Source: Schoenoplectus triqueter (Eukaryota; Streptophyta; Magnoliopsida; Poales; Cyperaceae). From it: DNA of 64,000 nt. The notes beneath the pieces are model-generated. The model had not been told where the DNA came from. It did not search any database and saw nothing but the letters and a program-made list of their open reading frames with translations. This document shows, piece by piece, positions 53,319-63,927 of the stretch (within the stretch, counting starts at the first letter, position 1; every line of letters begins with the position of its first letter). The DNA lies in contig CAXKVV010002167.1 in assembly GCA_964058805.1 (NCBI GenBank), positions 124,001-188,000 on the forward strand. The letters run 5' to 3'. A program made the position numbers and the translations under genes.

Positions 53319-56300
53319 CGCAAAACTCGAAAACGGGAAAGGACGCCCTCAGTACCGCCGAAAATGAGTCCGGGCGCGCAAAACAAGAAAACGGGACCCG
53401 ACGACGTCGGCACCGCCGAAAACGAGTCCGGGCGCGCAAAACATGAAAACGACACCCGACGACCTCGGCAACGCCCAAAACGTGTCCGAGCGCGCAAAAC
53501 TCGAAAACGGGACAGGACGCCCTCGGTACCGCCGAAAACGAGTCCGGGGCGCGCAAAACATGAAAACGGGACTCGACGCCCTCGGCTACGCCCAAAACGT
53601 GTCCGGGCGCGCAAAACTCAAAAACGGGACAGGACGCCCTCGGTACCGCCGAAAACGTGTCCGGCGCGCAAAACATGAAAACGGGACCCGACGCCCTCGG
53701 CACCGCCGTAAACGAGTCCGGGCGCGCAAAACTTGAAAGCGGGAAAGGACGCCCTCGGTAACGCCGAAAACGAATCCGGGCGCGCAAAACATGCAAACGG
53801 GATCCGACGACCTCGGCACCGCCGAAAACGAGTCCGGGCGCGCAAAACATTAAAACGGGACCCGACGGCCTCGGCAACGTCGAAAACGTGTCCGGGCGCG
53901 CAAAATAAGAAAACGGGACCCGTCCACGTCGGCTCCGCCGAAAACGAGTACGGGCGCGCAAAACATGAAAACGGCACCCGACGACCTCGGCAACGCCCAA
54001 AACGTGTCCGGGCACGAAAAACTTGAAAAAGGGAAAGGACGCCCTCGGTACCGCCGAAAATGAGTCCGGGCGCGCAAAACAAGAAAACGAGACCCGACGA
54101 CGTCGGCGCCGCCGTAAATGATTCCGTGCGCGCAAAACATGAAAACGGGACCCGACGACCTCGGCAACGCCCCAAAACGTGTCCGGGCGCGCAAAACTCG
54201 AAAACGGGACAGGACGCCCTCGGCACCGCCGAAAACGAGTCCGGGCGGGCAAAACAAGAAAACGGGACCCGACGCCCTCGGCACCGCCGTAAACGAGTCC
54301 GGGCGCGCAAAACTTGAAAACGGGAAAGGACGCCCTCGGTAACGGCGAAAACGAGTCCGGGCGCGCAAAACATGAAAACGGGACCCGACGACCTCGGCAC
54401 CGCCGAATACGAGTCCGGGCGCGCAAAACATGAAAACAGGTCCCGACGAACTCGGCAACGCCGAAAACGTGTCCGGGCGCGCAAAACAAGAAAACGGGAC
54501 CCGACGACGTCGGCACCGCCGAAAACGAGTCCGGGCGCGCAAAACATGAAAACAGCACCCGACGACCTCGGCAACGCCCAAAAGGTGTCCTAGTGCGCAA
54601 AACTCGAAAACGAGAAAGGACGCCCTCGGTACCGCCGAAAACGAGTCCGGGCGCGCAAAACAAGAAAACGGGACCCGACGACGTCGGCACCGCCGAAAAC
54701 GAGTCCGGGCGCGCAAAACATGAAAACGGCACCCGACGACCTCGGCAACGCCCAAAACGTGTCCGAGCGCGCAAAACTCGAAAACGGAACAGGACGCCCT
54801 CGGTACCGCCGAAAACGAGTCCGGGCGCGCAAAACATGAAAACGGGACTCGACGCCCTCGGCTACGCCCAAAACGTGTCTGGGCGCGCAAAACTCAAAAA
54901 CGGGACAGGACGCCCTCGGTACCGCCGAAAACGTGTCCGGCGCGCAAAACATGAAAACGGGACCCGACGCCCTCGTCACCGCCGTAAACGAGTCCGGGCG
55001 CGCAAAACTTGAAAGCGGGAAAGGACGCCCTCGGTAACGCCGAAAACGAATCCGGGCGCGCAAAACATGCAAACGGGATCCGACGACCTCGGCACCGCCG
55101 AAAACGAGTCCGGGCGCGCAAAACATTAAAACGGGACCCGACGGCCTCGGCAACGTCGAAAACGTGTCCGGGCGCGCAAAACAAGAAAACGGGACCCGTC
55201 CACGTCGGCACCGCCGAAAACGAGTACGGGCGCGCAAAACATGAAAACGGCACCCGACGACCTCGGCAACGCCCAAAACGTGTCCGGGCACGAAAAACTT
55301 GAAAAAGGGAAAGGACGCCCGCGGTACCGCCGAAAATGAGTCCGGGCGCGCAAAACAAGAAAACGGGACCCGACGACGTCGGCGCCGCCGAAAATGATTC
55401 CGTGCGCGCAAAACATGAAAACGGGACCCGACGACCTCGGCAACGCCCCAAAACGTGTCCGGGCGCGCAAAACTCGAAAACGGGACAGGACGCCCTCGGC
55501 ACCGCCGAAAACGAGTCCGGGCGCGCAAAACAAGAAAACGGGACCCGACGCCCTCGGCACCGCCGTAAACGAGTCCGGGCGCGCAAAACTTGAAAACGGG
55601 AAAGGACGCCCTCGGTAACGGCGAAAACGAGTCAGGGCGCGCAAAACATGAAAACGGGACCCGACGACCTCGGCACCGCCGAATACGAGTCCGGGCGCGC
55701 AAAACATGAAAACGGGTCCCGACGAACTCGGCAACGCCGAAAACGTGTCCGGGCGCGCAAAACAAGAAAACGGGACCCGACGACGTCGGCACCGTCGAAA
55801 ACGAGTCCGGGCGCGCAAAACATTAAAACGGCACCCGACGACCTCGGCAACGCCCAAAAGGTGTCCTAGTGCGCAAAACTCGAAAACGGGAAAGGACGCT
55901 CTCGGTACCGCCGAAAATGAGTCCGGGCGCGCAAAACAAGAAAACGGGACCCGACGACGTCGGCACCGCCGAAAACGAGTCCGGGCGCGCAAAACATGAA
56001 AACGGCACCCGACGACCTCGGCAACGCCCAAAACGTGTCCGAGCGCGCAAAACCCGAAAACGGGACAGGACGCCCTCGGTACCGCCGAAAACGAGTCCGG
56101 GCGCGCAAAACATGAAAACGGGACTCGACGCCCTCGGCTACGCCCAAAACGTGTCCGGGCGCGCAAAACTCAAAAACGGGACAGGACGCCCTCGGTACCG
56201 CCGAAAACGTGTCCGGGCGCGGAAAACATGAAAACGGGACCCGACGCCCTCGGCACCGCCGTAAACGAGTCCGGGCGCGCAAAACTTGAAAGCGGGAAAG

Positions 56301-57250
56301 GACGCCCTCGGTAACGCCGAAAACGAATCCGGGCGCGCAAAACATGCAAACGGGATCCGACGACCTCGGCACCGCCGAAAACGAGTCCGGGCGCGCAAAA
56401 CATTAAAACGGGACCCGACGGCCTCGGCAACGTCGAAAACGTGTCCGGGCGCGCAAAACAAGAAAACGGGACCCGTCCACGTCGGCACCGCCGAAAACGA
56501 GTACGGGCGCGCAAAACATGAAAACGGCACCCGACGACCTCGGCAACGCCCAAAACGTGTCCGGGCACGAAAAACTTGAAAAAGGGAAAGGACGCCCTCG
56601 GTACCGCCGAAAATGAGTCCGGGCGCGCAAAACAAGAAAACGGGACCCGACGACGTCGGCGCCGCCGAAAATGATTCCGTGCGCGCAAAACATGAAAACG
56701 GGACCTGACGACCTCGGCAACGCCCCAAAACGTGTCCGGGCGCGCAAAACTCGAAAACGGGACAGGACGCCCTCGGCACCGCCGAAAACGAGTCCGGGCG
56801 CGCAAAACAAGAAAACGGGACCCGACGCCCTCGGCACCGCCGTAAACGAGTCCGGGCGCGCAAAACTTGAAAACGGGAAGGACGCCCTCGGTAACGGCGA
56901 AAACGAGTCCGGGCGCGCAAAACATGAAAACGGGACCCGACGACCTCGGCACCGCCGAATACGAGTCCGGGCGCGCAAAACATGAAAACGGGTCCCGACG
57001 AACTCGGCAACGCCGAAAACGTGTCCGGGCGCGCAAAACAAGAAAACGGGACCCGACGACGTCGGCACCGCCGAAAACGAGTCCGGGCGCGCAAAACATT
57101 AAAACGGCACCCGACGACCTCGGCAACGCCCAAAAGGTGTCCTAGTGCGCAAAACTCGAAAACGGGAAAGGACGCCCTCAGTACCGCCGAAAATGAGTCC
57201 GGGCGCGCAAAACAAGAAAACGGGACCCGACGACGTCGGCACCGCCGAAA
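53319..57250 (+). repeat. 3,829-bp tandem duplication, right copy
   Basis: Follows the left copy at offset 3,829. Differences found by eye are T to G at 51,492/55,321, C to T at 51,966/55,795 and C to T at 52,071/55,900. The match ends at about 57,250, where the right copy reads cggcaccc and a normal m20 box instead of cgacaccc and gtccggggcgcgc. Confidence 0.86.
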
Positions 57251-57486
57251 ACGAGTCCGGGCGCGCAAAACATGAAAACGGCACCCGACGACCTCGGCAA
57301 CGCCCAAAACGTGTCCGAGCGCGCAAAACCCGAAAACGGGACAGGACGCCCTCGGTACCGCCGAAAACGAGTCCGGGCGCGCAAAACATGAAAACGGGAC
57401 TCGACGCCCTCGGCTACGCCCAAAACGTGTCCGGGCGCGCAAAACTCAAAAACGGGACAGGACGCCCTCGGTACCGCCGAAAACGT

Positions 57487-58067
57487 GTCCGGGCGCGCAA
57501 AACATGAAAACGGGACCCGACGCCCTCGGCACCGCCGTAAACGAGTCCGGGCGCGCAAAACTTGAAAGCGGGAAAGGACGCCCTCGGTAACGCCGAAAAC
57601 GAATCCGGGCGCGCAAAACATGCAAACGGGATCCGACGACCTCGGCACCGCCGAAAACGAGTCCGGGCGCGCAAAACATTAAAACGGGACCCGACGGCCT
57701 CGGCAACGTCGAAAACGTGTCCGGGCGCGCAAAACAAGAAAACGGGACCCGTCCACGTCGGCTCCGCCGAAAACGAGTACGGGCGCGCAAAACATGAAAA
57801 CGGCACCCGACGACCTCGGCAACGCCCAAAACGTGTCCGGGCACGAAAAACTTGAAAAAGGGAAAGGACGCCCTCGGTACCGCCGAAAATGAGTCCGGGC
57901 GCGCAAAACAAGAAAACGAGACCCGACGACGTCGGCGCCGCCGAAAATGATTCCGTGCGCGCAAAACATGAAAACGGGACCCGACGACCTCGGCAACGCC
58001 CCAAAACGTGTCCGGGCGCGCAAAACTCGAAAACGGGACAGGACGCCCTCGGCACCGCCGAAAACGA
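57487..58067 (+). repeat. HOR half I: 10-monomer block m22, m1-m9
   Basis: This 581-bp block aligns monomer by monomer with the next ten. Shared states: m22/m10 end in ccgtaaacga; m1/m11 have cttg, gggaaagg and ggtaac; m2/m12 and m3/m13 follow in the same order, and m3/m13 both end in gt; m4/m14 have caag; m5/m15 have gcaccc and cgcccaaaa; m6/m16 have gggaaagg and a damaged GCGCGC box; m7/m17 have gacgtcgg; m8/m18 have cgccc; m9/m19 have gggacagg. The two blocks are inferred to be ancient duplicates of a 10-monomer ancestor. Confidence 0.82.
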
Positions 58068-58647
58068 GTCCGGGCGGGCAAAACAAGAAAACGGGACCCG
58101 ACGCCCTCGGCACCGCCGTAAACGAGTCCGGGCGCGCAAAACTTGAAAACGGGAAAGGACGCCCTCGGTAACGGCGAAAACGAGTCCGGGCGCGCAAAAC
58201 ATGAAAACAGGACCCGACGACCTCGGCACCGCCGAATACGAGTCCGGGCGCGCAAAACATGAAAACAGGTCCCGACGAACTCGGCAACGCCGAAAACGTG
58301 TCCGGGCGCGCAAAACAAGAAAACGGGACCCGACGACGTCGGCACCGCCGAAAACGAGTCCGGGCGCGCAAAACATGAAAACAGCACCCGACGACCTCGG
58401 CAACGCCCAAAAGGTGTCCTAGTGCGCAAAACTCGAAAACGGGAAAGGACGCCCTCGGTACCGCCGAAAACGAGTCCGGGCGCGCAAAACAAGAAAACGG
58501 GACCCGACGACGTCGGCACCGCCGAAAACGAGTCCGGGCGCGCAAAACATGAAAACGGCACCCGACGACCTCGGCAACGCCCAAAACGTGTCCGAGCGCG
58601 CAAAACTCGAAAACGGGACAGGACGCCCTCGGTACCGCCGAAAACGA
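58068..58647 (+). repeat. HOR half II: 10-monomer block m10-m19
   Basis: This 580-bp block is the paralogous partner of half I. Within it, m14-m15-m16 and m17-m18-m19 are two successive A-B-C triplets (caag with gacgtcgg; catg with cgccc; ctcg with gggac/gggaaagg), matching m4-m5-m6 and m7-m8-m9 in half I. Private markers are m12 gccgaatacg and m13 ggtcccgacgaactcgg. The weak box at the start of m16 (gtcctagtgcgc) sits where m6 in half I also lacks the intact box. Confidence 0.82.
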
Positions 58648-58763
58648 GTCCGGGCGCGCAAAACATGAAAACGGGACTCGACGCCCTCGGCTACGCCCAA
58701 AACGTGTCCGGGCGCGCAAAACTCAAAAACGGGACAGGACGCCCTCGGTACCGCCGAAAACGT
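58648..58763 (+). repeat. HOR extra dimer m20-m21
   Basis: These two monomers do not fit the 10+10 scheme. m20 (catg, gactcgacg, ggctacgccc) resembles the B class (m8/m18), and m21 (ctcaaaaac, gggacagg, ggtacc) resembles the C class (m9/m19). They look like a diverged duplicate of the last two monomers of a decamer. Elsewhere m20 is joined directly to m9, as expected if m20 can pair with m8 during exchange. m20 contributes a cta, which is a stop codon on the minus strand. Confidence 0.7.
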
Positions 58764-61315
58764 GTCCGGCGCGCAAAACATGAAAACGGGACCCGACGCC
58801 CTCGGCACCGCCGTAAACGAGTCCGGGCGCGCAAAACTTGAAAGCGGGAAAGGACGCCCTCGGTAACGCCGAAAACGAATCCGGGCGCGCAAAACATGCA
58901 AACGGGATCCGACGACCTCGGCACCGCCGAAAACGAGTCCGGGCGCGCAAAACATTAAAACGGGACCCGATGGCCTCGGCAACGTCGAAAACGTGTCCGG
59001 GCGCGCAAAACAAGAAAACGGGACCCGTCCACGTCGGCTCCGCCGAAAACGAGTACGGGCGCGCAAAACATGAAAACGGCACCCGACGACCTCGGCAACG
59101 CCCAAAACGTGTCCGGGCACGAAAAACTTGAAAAAGGGAAAGGACGCCCTCGGTACCGCCGAAAATGAGTCCGGGCGCGCAAAACAAGAAAACGAGACCC
59201 GACGACGTCGGCGCCGCCGAAAATGATTCCGTGCGCGCAAAACATGAAAACGGGACCCGACGACCTCGGCAACGCCCCAAAACGTGTCCGGGCGCGCAAA
59301 ACTCGAAAACGGGACAGGACGCCCTCGGCACCGCCGAAAACGAGTCCGGGCGGGCAAAACAAGAAAACGGGACCCGACGCCCTCGGCACCGCCGTAAACG
59401 AGTCCGGGCGCGCAAAACTTGAAAACGGGAAAGGACGCCCTCGATAACGGCGAAAACGAGTCCGGGCGCGCAAAACATGAAAACGGGACCCGACGACCTC
59501 GGCACCGCCGAATACGAGTCCGGGCGCGCAAAACATGAAAACAGGTCCCGACGAACTCGGCAACGCCGAAAACGTGTCCGGGCGCGCAAAACAAGAAAAC
59601 GGGACCCGACGACGTCGGCACCGCCGAAAACGAGTCCGGGCGCGCAAAACATGAAAACAGCACCCGACGACCTCGGCAACGCCCAAAAGGTGTCCTAGTG
59701 CGCAAAACTCGAGAACGGGAAAGGACGCCCTCGGTACCGCCGAAAACGAGTCCGGGCGCGCAAAACAAGAAAACGGGACCCGACGACGTCGGCACCGCCG
59801 AAAACGAGTCCGGGCGCGCAAAACATGAAAACGGCACCCGACGACCTCGGCAACGCCCAAAACGTGTCCGAGCGCGCAAAACTCGAAAACGGGACAGGAC
59901 GCCCTCGGTACCGCCGAAAACGAGTCCGGGCGCGCAAAACATGAAAACGGGACTCGACGCCCTCGGCTACGCCCAAAACGTGTCCGGGCGCGCAAAACTC
60001 AAAAACGGGACAGGACGCCCTCGGTACCGCCGAAAACGTGTCCGGCGCGCAAAACATGAAAACGGGACCCGACGCCCTCGGCACCGCCGTAAACGAGTCC
60101 GGGCGCGCAAAACTTGAAAGCGGGAAAGGACGCCCTCGGTAACGCCGAAAACGAATCCGGGCGCGCAAAACATGCAAACGGGATCCGACGACCTCGGCAC
60201 CGCCGAAAACGAGTCCGGGCGCGCAAAACATTAAAACGGGACCCGACGGCCTCGGCAACGTCGAAAACGTGTCCGGGCGCGCAAAACAAGAAAACGGGAC
60301 CCGTCCACGTCGGCTCCGCCGAAAACGAGTACGGGCGCGCAAAACATGAAAACGGCACCCGACGACCTCGGCAACGCCCAAAACGTGTCCGGGCACGAAA
60401 AACTTGAAAAAGGGAAAGGACGCCCTCGGTACCGCCGAAAATGAGTCCGGGCGCGCAAAACAAGAAAACGAGACCCGACGACGTCGGCGCCGCCGAAAAT
60501 GATTCCGTGCGCGCAAAACATGAAAACGGGACCCGACGACCTCGGCAACGCCCCAAAACGTGTCCGGGCGCGCAAAACTCGAAAACGGGACAGGACGCCC
60601 TCGGCACCGCCGAAAACGAGTCCGGGCGGGCAAAACAAGAAAACGGGACCCGACGCCCTCGGCACCGCCGTAAACGAGTCCGGGCGCGCAAAACTTGAAA
60701 ACGGGAAAGGACGCCCTCGGTAACGGCGAAAACGAGTCCGGGCGCGCAAAACATGAAAACGGGACCCGACGACCTCGGCACCGCCGAATACGAGTCCGGG
60801 CGCGCAAAACATGAAAACAGGTCCCGACGAACTCGGCAACGCCGAAAACGTGTCCGGGCGCGCAAAACAAGAAAACGGGACCCGACGACGTCGGCACCGC
60901 CGAAAACGAGTCCGGGCGCGCAAAACATGAAAACAGCACCCGACGACCTCGGCAACGCCCAAAAGGTGTCATAGTGCGCAAAACTCGAAAACGGGAAAGG
61001 ACGCCCTCGGTACCGCCGAAAACGAGTCCGGGCGCGCAAAACAAGAAAACGGGACCCGACGACGTCGGCACCGCCGAAAACGAGTCCGGGCGCGCAAAAC
61101 ATGAAAACGGCACCCGACGTCCTCGGCAACGCCCAAAACGTGTCCGAGCGCGCAAAACTCGAAAACGGGACAGGACGCCCTCGGTACCGCCGAAAACGAG
61201 TCCGGGCGCGCAAAACATGAAAACGGGACTCGACGCCCTCGGCTACGCCCAAAACGTGTCCGGGCGCGCAAAACTCAAAAACGGGACAGGACGCCCTCGG
61301 CACCGCCGTAAACGA

Positions 61316-63240
61316 GTCCGGGCGCGCAAAACATGAAAGCGGCAAAGGACGCCCTCGGTAACGCCGAAAACGAATCCGGGCGCGCAAAACATGCAAACGG
61401 GATCCGACGACCTCGGCACCGCCGAAAATGAGTCCGGGCGCGCAAAACATTAAAAAGGGACCCGACTGCCTCGGCAACGTCGAAAACGTGTCCGGGCGCG
61501 CAAAACAAGAAAACGGGACCCGTCCACGTCGGCACCGCCGAAAACGAGTCCGGGCGCGCAAAACATGAAAACGGCACCCGACGACCTCGGCAACGCCCAA
61601 AACGTGTCCGGGCACGAAAAACTTGAAAAAGGGAAAGGACGCCCTCGGTACCGCCGAAAATAAGTCCGGGCGCGCAAAACAAGAAAACGGGACCCGACGA
61701 CGTCGGCGCCGCCGAAAATGATTCCGGGCGCGCAAAACATGAAAACGGGACCCGACGACCTCGGCAATGCCCGAAAACGTGTCCGGGCGCGCAAAACTCG
61801 AAAACGGGACAGGACGCCCTCGGCACCGCCGAAAACGAGTCCGGGCGCGCAAAACAAGAAAACGGGACCCGACGCCCTCGGCACCGCCGTAAACGAGTCC
61901 GGGCGCGCAAAACTTGAAAACGGGAAAGGACGCCCTCGGTAACGGCGAAAACGAGTCCGGGCGCGCAAAACATGAAAACTGGACCCGACGACCTCGGCAC
62001 CGCCGAATACGAGTCCGGGCGCGTAAAACATGAAAACGGGACCCGACGACCTCGGCAACGCCGAAAACGTGTCCGTGCGCGCAAAACAAGAAAACGGGAC
62101 CCGACGACGTCGGCACCGCCGAAAACGAGTCCGGGCGCGCAAAACATGAAAACAGCACCCGACGACCTTGGCAACGCCCAAAAGGTGTCCTAGTGCGCAA
62201 AACTCGAAAACGGGAAAGGACGCCCTCGGTACCGCCGAAAACGAGTCCGGGCGCGCAAAACATGAAAATGGCACCCGACGACCTCGGCAACGCCCAAAAC
62301 GTGTCCGAGCGCGCAAAACTCGAAAACGGGACAGGACACCCTCGGTACCGCCGATAACGAGTCCGGGCGCGCAAAACATGAAAACGGGACTCGACGCCCT
62401 CGGCAACGCCCAAAACGTGTCCGGGCGCGCAAAAACGTAAAAACGGGACAGGACGCCCTCGGTACCGCCGAAAACGTGTCCGGGCGCGCAAAACAAGAAA
62501 ACGGGACCCGAGGCCCTCGGCACCGCCGAAAACGAGTCCGGGCGCGCAAAACAAGAAAACGAGACCCGTCCACGTCGGCGCCGCCGAAAACGAGTACGGG
62601 CGCGCAAAACATGAAAACGGCACCCCACGACCTCGGCAACGCCCAAAACGTGTCCGGGCACGAAAAACTTGAAAAAGGGAAAGGACGCCCTCGGTACCGC
62701 CGAAAATGAGTCCGGGCGCGCAAAACAAGAAAACGGGACCCGACGACCTCGGCAACGCCGAAAACGTGTCCGAGCGCGCAAAACTCGAAAACGGGACAGG
62801 ACGCCCTCGTTACCGCCGAAAACGAGTCCGGGCACGCAAAACATGAAAACGGGACTCGACGCCCTCGGCAACGCCCAAAACGTGTCCTGGCGCGCAAAAC
62901 TCAAAAACGGGACAGGACGCCCTCGGTACCGCCGAAAACGAGTCCGGGCGCGCAACACAAGAAAACGGCTCCCGACGAACTCGGCAACGACCTAAATGTG
63001 TCTGGGCGCGAAAATCTTGAAAACGGGAAAGGACGCCCTCGGTACCGCCGAAAACGTGTCCGGGCGCGCAAAACATGAAAACGGCACCCGACGACCTCGG
63101 CAACGCCCAAAACGTGTCCGGGCGCGCAAAACTTGAAAACGAGACCCGACGACGTCGGCACCGCCGAAAACGAGTCCGGGCGCGCAACACAAGAAAACGG
63201 CTCCCGACGAACTCGGCAACGTCCTAAATGTGTCCGGGCG
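61316..63240 (+). repeat. Degraded, reordered satellite segment
   Basis: Monomer spacing continues but HOR order breaks down. m1 reads catgaaagcggc. After an almost normal m1-m15 there are unusual monomers: gcaaaaacgtaaaaac near 62,429, gcgcaacacaagaaaac near 62,953 and 63,183, cgacctaaatgtgtctggg near 62,988, and a related cgtcctaaatgtgtccggg near 63,220. Private substitutions are denser than elsewhere. It may be an older relic or the approach to an array edge beyond the window. Confidence 0.75.
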
Positions 63241-63927
63241 CGCAAAACATGAAAACGGCACCCGACGACCTCGGCAACGCCCAAAACGTGTCCGGGCACG
63301 AAAAACTTGAAAAAGGGAAAGGACGCCCTCGGTACCGCCGAAAATGAGTCCGGGCGCGCAAAACAAGAAAACGAGACCCGACGACGTCGGCGCCGCCGAA
63401 AATGATTCCGTGCGCGCAAAACATGAAAACGGGACCCGACGACCTCGGCAACGCCCCAAAACGTGTCCGGGCGCGCAAAACTCGAAAACGGGACAGGACG
63501 CCCTCGGCACCGCCGAAAACGAGTCCGGGCGGGCAAAACAAGAAAACGGGACCCGACGACCTCGGCACCGCCGTAAACGAGTCCGGGCGCGCAAAACTTG
63601 AAAACGGGAAAGGACGCCCTCGGTAACGGCGAAAACGAGTCCGGGCGCGCAAAACATGAAAACGGCACCCGACGACCTCGGCAACGCCCAAAACGTGTCC
63701 GAGCGCGCAAAACTCGAAAACGGGACAGGACGCCCTCGGTACCGCCGAAAACGAGTCCGGGCACGCAAAACATGAAAACGGGACTCGACGCCCTCGGCTA
63801 CGCCCAAAACGTGTCCGGGCGCGCAAAACTCAAAAACGGGACAGGACGCCCTCGGTACCGCCGAAAATGTGTCCGGCGCGCAAAACATGAAAACGGGACC
63901 CGACGCCCTCGGCACCGCCGTAAACAA
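63241..63927 (+). repeat. HOR order resumes (m5-m12, m18-m22)
   Basis: After the degraded segment, m5-m11 reappear in beta form (cgagacccg, gggcgggc). An m12 start then passes into m18 (cggcaccc, gtccgagcgcgc), followed by m19-m22 with the gtccggcgcgc box. Seen alone, the block is a shortened beta unit with m13-m17 missing. Confidence 0.75.

Larger units (their letters stand above)
57545..58820 (+). repeat. Reference 22-monomer HOR unit (beta haplotype)
   Basis: A clean unit used here to number monomers m1-m22. Starts: m1 57545, m2 57603, m3 57661, m4 57719, m5 57777, m6 57835, m7 57893, m8 57951, m9 58010, m10 58068, m11 58126, m12 58184, m13 58242, m14 58300, m15 58358, m16 58416, m17 58474, m18 58532, m19 58590, m20 58648, m21 58706, m22 58764. 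m8 is 59 bp because of an extra C (cgccccaaaac). m22 is 57 bp because its box reads gtccggcgcgc. Diagnostic features: m1 cttgaaagcggg, m2 gggatccg, m3 cattaaaac, m4 cccgtccacg, m6 gggcacgaaaaac, m12 gccgaatacg, m15 cagcaccc, m16 gtcctagtgcgc, m20 ggctacgccc. Units with a normal m22 box are 1,277 bp, which explains the two common lengths. Confidence 0.93.
57545..61315 (+). repeat. Run of beta HORs
   Basis: Units at 57,545, 58,821 and 60,097; the first two are 1,276 bp. The third is 1,219 bp because m21 and m22 are fused near 61,290-61,310 (gggacagg followed by ggcaccgccgtaaac), losing one monomer. Minor private changes: caggacccg near 58,209, gatggcc near 58,970, ctcgataacgg near 59,440, ctcgagaacggg near 59,708, gtcatagtg near 60,968. 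This is the most homogeneous beta stretch in the window. Confidence 0.87.

Noticed and set aside
57545..57602. Origin of the 58-bp monomer from a 29-bp dimer
   Set aside because: The AAAAC tracts suggested internal duplication, but they lie 8, 31 and 19 bp apart, and the two 29-bp halves do not align beyond gaaaacg.
57893..58009. CENP-B box
   Set aside because: The best minus-strand candidate (ttcggcggtgccgagg) keeps TTCG but lacks the required A and has CGAG in place of CGGG. The match is partial and likely to be chance.
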